A stretch of 64,000 nt of DNA from Capra hircus (taxonomy: Eukaryota; Chordata; Mammalia; Artiodactyla; Bovidae). Below are positions 11,201 to 22,465 of the stretch, piece by piece. The stretch covers positions 83,144,713 through 83,208,712 of the forward strand of contig NC_030816.1 in assembly GCF_001704415.2 (NCBI RefSeq), in the 5' to 3' direction. The notes under the pieces are model-generated. The model had not been told where the DNA came from, searched no databases, and was given only the letters and a program-made list of their open reading frames with translations. Numbering within the stretch: the first letter of the stretch is position 1; each line of letters opens with the position of its first letter. The position numbers and the translations under genes are program-made.

Positions 11201-12271
11201 AAGCCTTTGACTGTGTGGATCACAATAAACTGTGGAAAATTTTGAGAGAGATGGGAATACCAGACCACCTAACCTGCCTCTTGAGAAATCTGTATGCAGG
11301 TCAGGAAGCAACAGTGAGAACTGGACATGGAACAACAGACTGGTTCCAAATAGGAAAAGGAGTACATCAAGGCTGTATATTGTCAGGCTGTTTATTTAAC
11401 TTCTATGCAGAGTAAGTACATCATGAGAAACACTGGACTGGAAGAAACACAAGCTGGAATCAAGATTGTCAGGAGAAATATCAATAAGTTCAGATATGCA
11501 GATGACACCACCCTTATGGCAGAAAGTGAAGAGGAGCTAAAAAGCCTCTTGATGAAAGTGAAAGAGGGGAGCGAAAAAGTTGGCTTACAGCTCAACATTC
11601 AGAAAACGAAGATCATAGCATCTGGTCCCATCACTTCATGGGAAATAGATGGGGAAACAGTGGAAACAGTGTCAGACTTTATTTTTGGGGGGGCTCCAAA
11701 ATCCCTGCAGATGGTGATTGCAGCCATGAAATTAAAAGATGCTTACTCCTTGGAAGAAAAGTTATGACCAACTTAGATAGTATGTTCAAAAGCAGAGACA
11801 TTACTTTGCCGACTAAGGTCTGACTAGTCCAGGCTATGGTTTTTCCTGTGGTCATGTATGTGTGAGAGCTGGACTGTGAAGAAGGCTGAGGGCCAAAGAA
11901 TTGATGCTTTTGAACTGAGGTGTTGGAGAAGACTCTTGAGAGTCCCTTGGACTGCAAGGAGATCCAACCAGTCCATTCTGAAGGAGATCAGCCCTGGGAT
12001 TTCTTTGGAAGGAATGATGCTGAAGCTGAAACTCCAGTAGTTTGGCCACCTCATGCGAAGAGTTGACTCATTGGAAAAGACCCTGATGCTGGGAGGGATT
12101 GGGGGCAGGAGGAGAAGGGGACGACCGAGGATGAGATGGCTGGGTGGCATCACGGACTCGATGGACGTGAGTCTGAGTGAACTCCGGGAGTTGGTGATGG
12201 ACAGGGAGGCCTGGCGTGCTGCAATTCATGGGATCGCAAAGAGTCTGACACGACTGAGTGACTGAACTGAA
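11201..12271 (+). mobile_element. BovB LINE, 5'-truncated, with 9-bp target-site duplication
   Basis: This 1.07-kb copy begins at the codons for KAFDCVDH of the reverse transcriptase. It keeps the YADD catalytic motif (about 11494-11505) and runs to the BovB 3' terminus. CTGGAGGTC flanks it at 11192-11200 and 12272-12280, which proves insertion as a unit. The reading frame is broken by a frameshift near the CLFN segment (about 11390-11415) and by later frameshifts. The endonuclease domain is missing. Confidence 0.93.
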
Positions 12272-12631
12272 CTGGAGGTCCTGTCTAAGCTGTAGGTCAG
12301 TATCTTAAGGTCTGGTGGCCTGGCATCAAGGTCTGAGTCAGCTTGAAGCAACCACCATCTCCCATACAGGCCTGGGCTAGTCCAGCAGACCAGACAGCGC
12401 ATGCGGGAAACCAGCACACTGTCTGCTCCCTGCCCCCCAGTAGAGGGAGACCTCTCAACTATCCTTCCTTCTTGCAGATCCTATTCAAATCATCCAGTAT
12501 ATAAAGTACATGACAATTGACTGAGTTCTTTATTAATCACAACTTCCATACTGTTGTAGATCACTCATTCACTTTGATCAGAGTCTGATAATCCCAAATC
12601 TCTCAGCTACACATTTATAAATTATTGGGAA

Positions 12632-12756
12632 AGAATTTTTTTTTTGGCCATGCTGCATAACATGCAGAATCATAGTTCCCAACTAGGGATCAAACCTATG
12701 GGCCCTGCAGGGGAAGCTCAGAGTCCTAACCACTGGACTGCCAGAGAAGTCCCAGG
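12632..12756 (-). mobile_element. CHR-type SINE
   Basis: Minus-strand copy: T-rich end followed by 'ggccatgctgcataacatgc', 'agttcccaactagggatcaaacc' and 'aaccactggactgccagagaagtccc', the reverse of a CHR head. The poly(T) at 12639-12647 marks the tail side. Confidence 0.8.
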
Positions 12757-13338
12757 AAGGTATTTTTAGAAGGCACTTATTTGCCTTAAATGTATTTCAA
12801 TTAATAAGAGGTAAGGGGAATCAGGAATACTAGAGGTGGGATGTAAGCTGGAATTTTAAAAAGGATGAAAAGTGTAGACCTTATGAGAAGGTAACATCTG
12901 AGCAAAGATCGCATTTTACTGTACAAGGTATTGCAAGATAACCAAGGTGAATCAGACACAGCATCTGAGCCCAAGTAGTTTGTCTCTAGTGAAGGAAAAT
13001 TTTCAAGACACACACCAAACTGCAGTCATAAAAGACAGAAGAAAAGGTGTACGTAAATAGCAGCGAAAGAAAGAATATTTTAATTCTAATGAGATATGTG
13101 TAAGTAAATAGCTTTTATCCTGGAATGAAAACAGGGAGAAAAAGGTAATTACCTGGTCTAGTAGCTTGACGAGGAAGGGAGGAAAGGGCTAAAGAGCCAC
13201 TGTTAGAGAAGCAGATGGTATAATGTTGGGAAGAGGTGAGCATGTGTGAAGCTTGGAAGAGATGGGAGGAGATGGGAGAAGGGTCATTGGGTGGTGATGA
13301 AACATACAGCGTGGTGACTGTAACGAATGTGTGTGCAC
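12757..13338. other. Intergenic, nothing recognised
   Basis: AT-rich sequence without a repeat or coding signal I can name. The same holds for 12282-12631. Confidence 0.45.
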
Positions 13339-13548
13339 GCATGCGTGCTCAGTGGTGTCTGACTGTGAATCCACAGATTGCAGCCCACCAGGGTCCTCTG
13401 TCCACGGCATTCTCCAGGCAAGGATACTAGAGTGGGTTGCCATTTCCTTCTCCAGGGGATCTTCCCAATTAAGGATTGAACTGGTGTCTCCTACATCCTC
13501 CTGCATTGGCAAGTGGATTCTTTACCACTAAGCGACCTGGGAAGCCCT
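13339..13548 (-). mobile_element. Bov-tA-type SINE
   Basis: Minus-strand copy ending in 'accactaagcgacctgggaagccc'. The head holds an extra 'atcctcctgcat'-like insertion, so the anticodon arm of the tRNA fold is disturbed. Confidence 0.85.
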
Positions 13549-13574
13549 AATTAATTATTACTTAATAATTATTA

Positions 13575-13772
13575 ATAATACTGTGTTGCGTATCTGAAAG
13601 TTGCTAACGGAACAGGGTGTAAAAGCTCTCATCACAAGAAAAAAGTTCTGTAACTTTGTATGGTGATAGATATTATCTAGACTTATCATGGTGATCATTT
13701 CACAATATACACCAATATTGAATCATTATGTTGTATGTCAATTATATCTTGAGAAAATAAAATAATCATAAT
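13575..13772 (+). mobile_element. L1 (L1MA-like) 3' UTR end
   Basis: Landmarks in order: 'agctctcatcacaagaaaaa', 'tctgtaactttgtatggtga', 'tgatcatttcacaatatac', 'aatcattatgttgtatgtca' and 'attatatcttgagaaaataa'. These form the final part of an older L1 3' UTR. The same family occurs at 40840-41460. Confidence 0.7.
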
Positions 13773-13887
13773 CATAAAACAGTCGATGGCGAGAAAGCAA
13801 CTAGAAGGTATGACAGATATTTGTCTTCCAGGCAAGAATGGTCCAACCATGTTTCTTACATGAAATACTAGGGATTCCCCCAGATAA

Positions 13888-14160
13888 TACTTTGAAGGTG
13901 ATTCATTTATGTTTGGGATGGACATGTGCAGATTGCTATATTCAGGGTGGATAACCAACAAGGTTCTGCTGTGTAACACAGGGAACTCTGTTCAATGTTA
14001 TGTGGCAGCCTGGATGGGAGGGGAGTTTGGGAGAGATTTGATACATGCATATGTATGGCTGAGTCTCTTTGCTGTCCACCTGAAACTATCATGACATTGT
14101 TAATCAGCTACACTCCAATATAAAATTAAAAGTTCAATTTAAAAAATTTTAAAAAAAAAA
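13888..14160 (+). mobile_element. Artiodactyl L1 3' UTR with A-rich tail
   Basis: Contains 'gcagattgctatattcaggg', 'aacaaggttctgctgtgtaa', 'cacagggaactctgttcaat', 'ggagtttgggagagattt' and 'cagctacactccaatataaa', followed by A-rich sequence. Related ends lie at 40405-40815 (+), 62885-63199 (+), 44230-44648 (-) and 51960-52243 (-). Confidence 0.8.
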
Positions 14161-14639
14161 CAAACTCTTCTGTGTATTCGGGCAAAGGAACCACATTAGC
14201 CAGTACGTCATTGCCAATGACCATCAAAGGGTTCTGTCCAGGCTGTGTGGTGAGGCAAGCAAGGTCAGAGAAGGAACTGTGAACTGTGAGGTTTAGGGTC
14301 GTCTGACGGCCAGGTAAAGAGAGTAAGGATGAGGAGCAGTCGCCGTGGGAGGAGAGGAGGGAGAATATAGGAAAGAAGAAGGGTCAGAGAGAATGCAGGA
14401 AAGGAAAGCCCAAGCTGACCTCAAGCGCAGACCCTGATGCTAAGGGCTCCACTGTGAATGGGAGAGCTGACCTGGACCCCAGGTGAAGGTCATCTGGGAC
14501 TGGGAGGCTGCCTTGCTGTGGGTCTGTTTTTCCTTCTCCAACCCATCCTTCTAGAAATCTCCAGAGTACTCTTTCCAATAGCAAAATCTGAACTGAACTG
14601 CATGCTTGAGAAAGGCCACTGATTCCAACTGATGAACAC
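14161..14639. other. Intergenic, nothing recognised
   Basis: Unique-looking sequence of mixed composition. No coding frame with a family signature. Confidence 0.4.
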
Positions 14640-14800
14640 TTGCACAGCCTTCCAGCCTCTGCTCAGATGTTAACTTCCTTGAGAAACCTTCCTGGGCTCT
14701 CAGGTGGAGTCTGCCATCTGCTCCTCCACAGTCTCCTAGCACTGCTCGTAAGTGTCATTAGCACATATTGCTGTGTGTTGCAGAGTCAACATACTCAATT
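14640..14800 (-). mobile_element. L2 LINE fragment
   Basis: 'gcctctgctcagatgttaac' and 'cttgagaaaccttcctggg' match the well-known antisense L2 3' end (usual form 'cagatgtcacctcctcagagaggccttccctg'). It is old and diverged. Confidence 0.55.
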
Positions 14801-15194
14801 CTCCTCTAAAACCGAAGATCTTAAGGGCGAGAGTCAGACTTCTTTATATCTGTGCCCCAGGCCCACACAAAGACTGGCAAGCTGCTTGTGCTCAACTAAT
14901 GAAGCTTTAAGGGTAGGGGTTTTTAACAGGTGTGAATGGTTGGACCTCTTGGGAAATTTTTTCAAAATGCAGAGACCTTGGCCCTTCCCAGGGCTAATGG
15001 ATCCAATCTCTGGGGCTGCATTTGGGTGACTGTGTTTTGGAGAAGCTTCTTGGGATGAGTCAGATGCTGTTCATGATGAAAAGCCTCTGCTCCAGAGATG
15101 CGGCTCCAAATCCTATGCACGCTACTGACATCACTCGGGGGGTCTGGAAGCAGGAAGCCCCTGTGAAGAACCGAGGTTTCAGAGCCAGAAGGGT

Positions 15195-15340
15195 CTGGAT
15201 TCAATCTGTAGTCTCAGCCTGTGGATCCATCACCAGCCAACCGTGGGAGCTTGGGCAAATTCCTATACCTCTCTGAGCCTTGACTCAGAGGTTGTAAAAA
15301 TTAAATGAGACCATAAGACATAGTAGACACTCAAACTGGT
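15195..15340 (+). mobile_element. MIR-type fragment
   Basis: 'gggagcttgggcaaattcct' and 'acctctctgagccttgactc', then 'aaaattaaatgagaccataa', lie in the order of a plus-strand MIR core. Confidence 0.6.
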
Positions 15341-15859
15341 GCTGATTTTGTCTGTGACAAATCAAAGTTTCAGGCATGCTCTTTCCACTCAATCCTGTCT
15401 ATCAGAATAATGATGATCTTTTGTACATTTTCAAAACTTATTATTCTTCTCACAAAATGTTCTTGCCTTTGACATCATTCAAACCTTTTAGTGACTCTGA
15501 GAATAGAGGCAGAAAATGTCTTGTCTAGTCATTTTATACGTGAGGGAATGTCATTTCTTGGAAATGTAAAGATTAGCCGTGAGCACAGCCAAGTGTCCAG
15601 TTGGGAACAGACACCATCCTGCTCTTCTCACTGGGGCCACCAGCTCATCAGCACACACCTGCCCTCTCCCCCAGGTAGTTGCAGGTGTGCTGGGAGCTGG
15701 GGAGAAGCCCCAGGTTGACAGCCATGAGTAAGTCATAATCTGCCCAGGATAAGAGGAAAGCAGCCTGTCAGAAGTGAGACTTTCACCTAGAAAGAGAAAA
15801 CTCCAGGCAAAGAGAATGTCACGTACTACTGTGGAGAGCAAGAAAGAGACTGGTGTGTG

Positions 15860-16035
15860 TGAAGGATAAATTCATGGCTGATTCTGATGAGTAAGAGAAT
15901 GTGCTAGAAGAGGCATCCTGGCCTGATCACGAAGAACCCTGAATGACATTCACTCTTTGTTTCCTTGGCAATGCAGAGCCACTGAAGATTTTAGCAGGAA
16001 AATTGATAGCCTCAACTTTCTGACCCTGGCTTTCT
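15860..16035 (+). repeat. Unnamed ancient mammalian repeat, segment 1
   Basis: 'cctggcctgatcacgaagaa', 'ttccttggcaatgcagagcc', 'actgaagattttagcaggaa' and 'aattgatagcctcaac' match a repeat I know from mammalian genomes by sequence but cannot name with confidence. Other segments of the same family appear at 17990-18470, 39010-39600 with 41465-41620, 54185-54350 and 56285-56495. Confidence 0.45.
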
Positions 16036-16039
16036 GAAT

Positions 16040-16290
16040 GGATTAAAATAATAATATTAACAGAAGCTAAACTCACACTAGGCACTGCCCTAAGGGCTTT
16101 ACAAAAGTTAACTCAGTTAATCCTTGTACCCACCTTTTGGACAGGTCTTATCATTTATTTTCCTCATTTTATAGACGAGGAAACTGGGATGAAGGGATGT
16201 TAAAGAACTTACCACCATCACTCAGCTGGTAAGTGGCAGAGCTCAGGTTTGCTAGTGGTCTGGCTTAAAGGGTGATGCTTCTAATTACCC
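16040..16290 (-). mobile_element. MIR-type SINE
   Basis: A long reverse MIR: 'actaggcactgccctaaggg', 'actcagttaatccttgtacc', 'tcctcattttatagacgagg', 'aaactgggatgaaggg' and 'actcagctggtaagtggcag'. It is among the clearest MIRs in the window. Confidence 0.8.
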
Positions 16291-16747
16291 CAAGAGTGGT
16301 ACCTCACAAGAAACCTAAAAGCAGACAAAGCGATTAAGAGATGGTAGCGGTTTAGGAGAATGAAAAGGGAGAGAAAGGAGACTTGGTTATGGATAAATCA
16401 ACGTAGGCTTCTAAACACTATTATTTAGTATATGCGGAAACTTACTGGCCAGAAAATTGAAAGACAGTTTTCACTAAGCATTTTTATAAGGAGAAGGATG
16501 GTTGGTAAGAATGATTTGTTTTCACCTCCATCCTTGTTTTGCAAGTAAGGAAATGTTCACAGGTGTTCTAAGGATGCTCCTTCTGTCTGTCAAGCCCATT
16601 CTTTGCTCTGACGGGACTGATAGCTCACACTTCGTATAGAGGATAAGTCATGGCTCAGACAGAACGATCGCAGGAAGGACAGCACCCGGTCTGCGCTTGC
16701 GCTCAGCCTCCTTCATCTTCTGAAGCCACGCCTTCTAAGAAGATGGT

Positions 16748-17275
16748 GGTGGTGGTTTAGTCATGACCGACTCTTGCAACGCCATGGTCTGTAGCCTGCC
16801 AGGATCCTCTGTCCATGGAATTACCCAGTCAAGAATACCAGAGTGGGCTTCCATTTCCTTCTCCAGGGGATCTTCCTGACCCAAGGATCGACCCCATATC
16901 TCCTACATTACAGGCAGGTTCTTTACTGCTGAGCTACCAGGGATTTCAGGCTTTCATTGTGGCTCAGTTGGTAAAGAATCTGCCTGCAGTGTGGAAGACC
17001 TGGGTTCGATCCCTTGGTTGGGAAGATTCCCTGGAGAAGGGAAAGGCTACCCACTCCAGTATCCTGGCCTGGAGAATTCCGTGGACTGTATAGTCCATGG
17101 AATGGTTAGATGGCATCACCGACTCAATGGACATGAGTTTGGGTAAACTCCAGGAGTTGGTGATGGACAGGGAGGCCTGGCATGCTGCTGGTTCATGGGG
17201 TTGCAAAGAATCGGACACGACTGAGTGACTGAGCTGAACTGAAGCGACTTTCACTTCACTACCAGGGATTTCCCT
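16748..17275 (-). mobile_element. Bov-tA-type SINE interrupted by a chimeric SINE
   Basis: The minus-strand SINE occupies 16748-16947 and its tRNA-head end (CTACCAGGGATTTC) is duplicated at 17259-17272. The 311 bp between are a later plus-strand insertion. The host's B box in minus sense is degraded ('ggtcgatccttgg'). Confidence 0.85.
16948..17258 (+). mobile_element. Chimeric SINE: Bov-tA head and body with BovB tail segment
   Basis: Starts with a tRNA-like head (B box GGTTCGATCCC at about 17004-17014) and Bov-tA body to TATAGTCCATGG (about 17100). It then switches to BovB 3' sequence from about 17101 ('atggttagatggcatcaccg') to 'ggacacgactgagtgactga', and ends with a Bov-tA-type tail (AAGCGACTTTCACTTCACT). 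A perfect 14-bp TSD (CTACCAGGGATTTC, 16934-16947 and 17259-17272) shows that the whole composite inserted as one piece. It may equal a named dimeric artiodactyl SINE such as ART2. Confidence 0.8.
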
Positions 17276-17989
17276 TTTAAAATATACTTGGCAGTAAAAG
17301 ATAGAAGAATATAAAGATTGGGAGGGTTAAGGAGAGGGATCAAGAGTAAAAACAGAACTGAAATACTTCAGCTCTTTTTGAAAATGACCAGAAATCTCAA
17401 AGCATAAAACACTTTCAAAGTTGCAACTGAAATGGAAAGAAAAGAACAGTGTGAAATGAAAGCGGGCCCAAAGCATTGCCTCAGCTGTCCCAGTGTCCTC
17501 CCGAAACGGCACTGAAAGTCTCTGTGCCGAGCATCTGGATGCTTCAGAGGCGTCCCTGCTGACCTCATGCCCTTTCACTGAGCTCATCTTGGTTGGCTTC
17601 ATGGACAGGCAAATCGTGTTTCATGTGCGGCTTTTAATATCTGTCCTTGTTTTCTGGCTTCTCTTTGCAGAACCTTCAGAATGATGTCAGCTCCACACTT
17701 TCCTGAAAGACTGTTTCCAAGGAGCTCCCATTTTGCCATTCTGAGCAGTTAACAGTAGCCTCTTCAGAAGCCATCCCTTTGGTGGGTTTTGCCATACCCT
17801 GTTCCTTACAAGCAGACGTGATGGACACTAGCTGGCTGCTCTCCCAGCTGAGTGTCATTCCCTCCTGGGCATCCAGCTACTCCATTTCCCAGCATTAGGG
17901 GCACCCATGTGCCTGGGTTCTAGGCAAAGAAGGTGGCCAGAATGATGGACACTATTTTCATTCTGGCCCCTGAAGCCCTCCCACCTGCC
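17276..17989. other. Intergenic, nothing recognised
   Basis: No repeat or gene identified. Overlapping open frames on both strands at 17327-17684 have no family signature. Confidence 0.4.
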
Positions 17990-18470
17990 ATGTGAGCTCT
18001 GCTTCAGTCCTGTTGAGTTTGGCATGCCAGTGAGACATCCAGAGCTGTGCGTTTAGAGAAACATCTGAACTCGAGATGCAATCACTGGTACAGATGTGAT
18101 TGTCCAGAGGCTGGAGAATGAGGAAGGGCCAAGGACAAATCCGTGAAGACCACCTGCCCTTCACAAGGGAGGCTACCTGAAGAAGCTGGCGATGCATTCT
18201 GAGAAGGAAATAGAAAAAGAAAAGCAGGGCGAACTTTTTCATGAACATGGAGGAAGGAGAGTGTTTCCAGGAGGCCGTAACCAATAGAGACAACAGTCAC
18301 TGCAAGTTCAATAATAAGAGGAAAGAATAAGGGTCTGTCCGATTTGCCGGTGCCAAGGTCTTTGACAGCATTTGCCAACATCTGGTGGGGATGGGGAGCG
18401 GGATTTGCTGGTGCAGGACTGTGCCTTCAAGAATGTGAGGACTGAAGGAGGACTTGATGTTTACGAGGGA
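17990..18470 (+). repeat. Unnamed ancient mammalian repeat, segment 2
   Basis: 'tgttgagtttggcatgccag', 'tgagacatccagagctgtgc' and 'tgattgtccagaggctgg' parallel the segment at 39.1-39.3 kb ('ttgtttgagatgccaatcag', 'acattgcatgg', 'gagtctggagtttggtgg'). The following part carries 'ggaaggagagtgtttccagg' and 'tctgtccgatttgccggtgc'. Boundaries are vague. Confidence 0.4.
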
Positions 18471-19615
18471 AAGGAAGATGGAAGGAAACGGCACCAAGAT
18501 AGAAGGAATATATTAACAACATGAAGAAAAGCATTTTAATGGGAAGACAAAGTAAATGAGAAAATTAATCTTCGTAATCATCCCAGTTTTGTGTATGTGG
18601 GGGGAGGGTAGATAAAGAGAGTGGGAAGGAACACACGTACCAAAAAATTCAAAATATAATGCACAAAAATGATAAAGGTCGTTATCCTCTAATAGTAAGT
18701 GGATTGGGGGGGTTTATTTTCCTTCTTTAGACTTTTCTGGATTTTCCAAGTTTTTGACGGTGACTACTGTATTACACTGGTACCAGTAACAGGTTTTGGT
18801 TTTGAGACTCAAGCATGATTAAAAGCTAAGACCTAAGAGAAAGTGGGAACAACGAGAAGTGGGGAGAAGTGTGTAAAATACAGTTCTGAGGTGGAGTCGG
18901 GAGGGAAGCAGCAACTCAGCTCAGTGGAGAACATTCTCCTCTCACACTTTATTTTCTCAAGGCTGCGACTGAGGAAGAAGCCACAGGCGTGGGCTGAAGA
19001 GTTCAGAGCTGGGAATTGACAAGAACATGGAAACTCGTGGTCAACACTCCACCACCCACCTACCCACCCCCGAGAACCAGTACCCTCCTGCCAGCAGCTT
19101 CCTGTCGAGATTGTCCTACATTGTCTCCAGGACTGACTTCTTGGGGCAAAAAGAGAGCTGTCTTCCTTCCTTCCTTCTACCCAAAATTAGTTTTCCTGTT
19201 CATCCTATGTGGCCTTCCTCCAAGCTGATGACATTACCTAGCAGCCCATGAATTAACTCATCATGTGAAGCTGACAGTGAATAACAAATATCCCTTAACA
19301 TTCCTTCCTACTGGTGAGAAGTTGCATTTTAATAGAAGACCTTTAGAGCTATGTGTTTTAATCAAGAGATGGACATTTCCACCTCAGTGGTGCTTGAGAG
19401 GGCCTTTTTATTTTTTCAGTAGAAGGGGAATAGTGGTTCCAATTTTCTCTAAACTCACCATCCAGATAAAGGTATACCTTGTTTCCATTAAAGGACAACA
19501 ATGCTGATAGATGGGTTTTAAATCCTCTTCTGTTACAGACCACTTTAATGGAAAGACAAATAGTTGCATAAGAAAAGATTGTATACATCACATGTGTCCT
19601 TCCAGGACCAGGATA
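18471..19615. other. Intergenic, nothing recognised
   Basis: AT-rich and unique-looking, with a short G-run at about 18599-18607. Overlapping C-rich frames at 19016-19251 are not a recognised gene. Confidence 0.4.
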
Positions 19616-20187
19616 AAATAAAGATCTTTTAAGAAAAACAAAAACTGAGAGAGTTTGCTAGCAGCAAACCCTTACTAAAGGAAATCCTTAATCATTTATT
19701 TCAGGAAAAAAGGATATTATCCCAGATGGAAAGAATGAGATACAGAAAGAAAAACAAAGAAAGGGGGAAATATGTGGGTAAATATGGAAAAATATTGATA
19801 CATAAAATAAGAAGAATAAGCTAATAATAATAATAATGTTCTTAGGGAGCAATTTAAAAATAGAAATAAAATACACAGTAATAATACCACAATGTTAGAA
19901 GGAACAACTGAAATTGAAGTATTTTAAGGACATCATGTTACTTGGAAAGAGGGTTTACTGTTGATAATGTAACATTTTGATAAACTATGTATATTAAATT
20001 TCTATAATAGCCACAAAAATAATTGAATGCATAACTCTTAAACTACCATAGGAAAAAATAAAATGAGAAAAACTGGACAATCAATCCAAAATAAGATAAG
20101 AAAGGAGAGAGAATGGAACATAGAAATGGTGGAACAAGGAGAAACTACAATTATTTTCATTAAAAATACTAAAATTACAACAATGTA

Positions 20188-20733
20188 TTGCCGCTGTTTA
20201 GTCACTCAGTTGTGTCCAACTCTTGTGACCCCCATGGACTGCAGCAAGCCAGGCTTCCCTGTCTTCCACTATCTCCTGGAGTTTGCTCACATTCATGTCC
20301 GTTGAGTCCATGATGCCATCCATCCATCTCACCCTCCCTTTCTCCTCCTGTCCTTAATCTTTCCCAGAATCAGGGTCTTTTCCAATGAGTTGGCTGTTGG
20401 CATCAGGTGGCCAAAGAATTGGAGCTTCAGCCTCAGCACCAGTCCTTCCAATGAATATTCAGGGACGAGTTCCTTTAGGATGGACTGGTTTGATCTCCTT
20501 GCAGTCCATGGGACTCCCAAGAGTCTTCTCCAGCACACAATTCAGAAGCATAAATTTTTCGATGCTCAGCCTTCTTTATGGTCCAACTCTCACATCCATA
20601 CCTGACTACTGGAAAAACCATAGCTTTGACTAGATGGTCCTTTGTTGGCAAAATGATGTCTCTGCTTTTTAACACACTGTCTAGGTTGGTCATTGCTTCT
20701 CTTCCAAGGAGCAAGCATCCTTTAAGAGTCCAG
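20188..20733 (-). mobile_element. BovB LINE, sense 3' half of an inverted (twin-primed) copy
   Basis: In minus sense this covers from 'gatgcttgctccttggaaga' to the 3' terminus (GGACACAACTGAGTGACTAA). Its 5' break matches, with ~35 bp overlap, the 3' break of the adjacent plus-strand piece at 20766-21850. That is the arrangement expected when the 5' part of one LINE inverts during insertion. Confidence 0.88.
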
Positions 20734-20765
20734 AGGACTGGACACTTTCAGTCAGTTTTCATTTA

Positions 20766-21850
20766 AATACCAAAGAAGGGCAATGACAAAGAATGTTCAA
20801 ACTACTGTACAATTGCACTTATTTCACTTGCTAGCAAGGTAGTCAGAGAAGGCAATGACACCCCACTCCAGTACTCTTGCTGGAAAATCCCATGGACGGA
20901 GGAGCCTGGTAGGCTGCAGTCCATAGGGTCGCTGAGGGTCGGACACAACTGAACGACTTCACTTTCACTTTTCACTTTCATGCATTGGAGAAGGAAATGG
21001 CAACCCACTTCAGTGTTCTTGCCTGGAGAATCCCAGGGACAGAGGAGCTTGGTGGGCTGCCATCTCTGGGGTTGCACAGAGTCGGACACAACTGAAGTGA
21101 CTTACCAGGAGCAAGGTAATGCTCAAAATCCATCAAGTTAGGCTTCAACAGGATGTGAACCGAGAGCTTCCAGATGAACAAGCTGGGTTTAGAAAAGGCA
21201 GAGAAACCAGAGATCAAATTGCCAACATCCATTGGATTATACAAAAAGCAAGTGAATTCCAGAAAAACATCTTCTGCTTCATTGACTACAATAAGGCCTT
21301 TGACTGTGTGGATCACAACTAACGGGAAAATTCTTCAAGAGATGGGAATACCAGACCACCTGACCTGCCTCCTGGGAAACCTATATGCAGGTCAAGAAAC
21401 AACAGTTAGAACCAGACACGGTTCAGCGAACTGATTCAAAATTAAGTAAATACGTCAAGCCTGTGTATTGTCACCCTGCTTATTTAACTTCTATGCAAAG
21501 TACATGTGAAATGCTGGGGTGGATGACGCACAAGCTGGAATCAAGATTGCCAGGAGAAATATCAATAACGTCAGATATATGGATGACCATCACTTTAATG
21601 GCAGAAAGTGAAGAGAAACTAAAAAGCCTCCTGATGAAGGTGAAAGAGGAGAGTGAAAAAACTGGCTTAAAACTCAACATTCAGAAAACGAAGATCATGG
21701 CATCCAGTCCCACCACTTCATGGAAAATAGATGAGGAAACAATGGAAACAGTGACAGACTTTATTTTCTTGGACTCCAAAATCACTGCGAATGGTGATTG
21801 CAGCCATGAAATTAAAAGACCTTGACTCCTTGGAAGAAAAGCTATGACAG
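20766..21850 (+). mobile_element. BovB LINE, inverted 5' half, split by BOV-A2
   Basis: Covers BovB from the region just before the reverse transcriptase core ('aaagaagggcaatgac') through KAFDCVDHN (about 21290-21320) and a degenerate catalytic box at about 21570-21590, to 'ttggaagaaaagctatgaca'. The frame is broken repeatedly and the YADD motif is lost by frameshift and substitution. A BOV-A2 sits at 20842-21109. Confidence 0.88.
20842..21109 (+). mobile_element. BOV-A2-type SINE nested in BovB
   Basis: Two Bov-A units (about 20853-20970 and 20985-21100) joined by a CACTTTCAC-type linker. AGCAAGGTA occurs at 20833-20841 and 21110-21118, a 9-bp target-site duplication, and the BovB sequence continues on both sides. 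Confidence 0.88.
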
Positions 21851-22245
21851 AATAATATAATAAACACAAAATGTCAGTAATTATAATAAATGAAAACAGA
21901 TTAATTTCTCCAGTTAAAGACAATAATTAACAAACAATTTTTAAAAGAAACACATTAAAAACAATTGGATACAAAAACATTAAAAGGAAAGGGTAAAAAT
22001 ATATATATGGATGAATACTAGTCAAAGGAAAACCATTGTGGTTATAGAAATTTTAGGGAAAAAAGTGGACTTTAAAGCAAAAGGCATTGCTATAGGTATG
22101 GAGAGTCACTACTTAATGATGAAAGATTCAGTTTGGTAGTAAATTAAAGTAATTCTAAACTATTATGCACCTAATCACAAGGCCTCAAAACAAATCAAGC
22201 AAAAACTGACAGATGATATAAAATCAATAATTTCACCACCATTGC

Positions 22246-22465
22246 GGGCTTCCCAGGTGACACTAGTGGTAAAGAGCCTGCCTGCCAATGCAGGAGAGGT
22301 AAGAGACATGGGTTGAGTCCCCGGGTGGGGAAGATTCCCTGAGGAGGGCATGGCAACCCACTCCAGTATTCTTGCCTGGAGAATCCCAAGGACAGAGGAG
22401 CCTGGCGGGCTGCAGTCCATAGCATCACAGAGTTGGACACAACTGAATTGACTTAGCACTCAGCA
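22246..22465 (+). mobile_element. Bov-tA-type SINE with 12-bp TSD
   Basis: Complete copy inserted in the ancient L1M/HAL1 element. CACCACCATTGC flanks it perfectly at 22234-22245 and 22466-22477. The head is diverged (GGTTGAGTCCC in place of the B box), so its promoter is probably weak. Confidence 0.92.
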
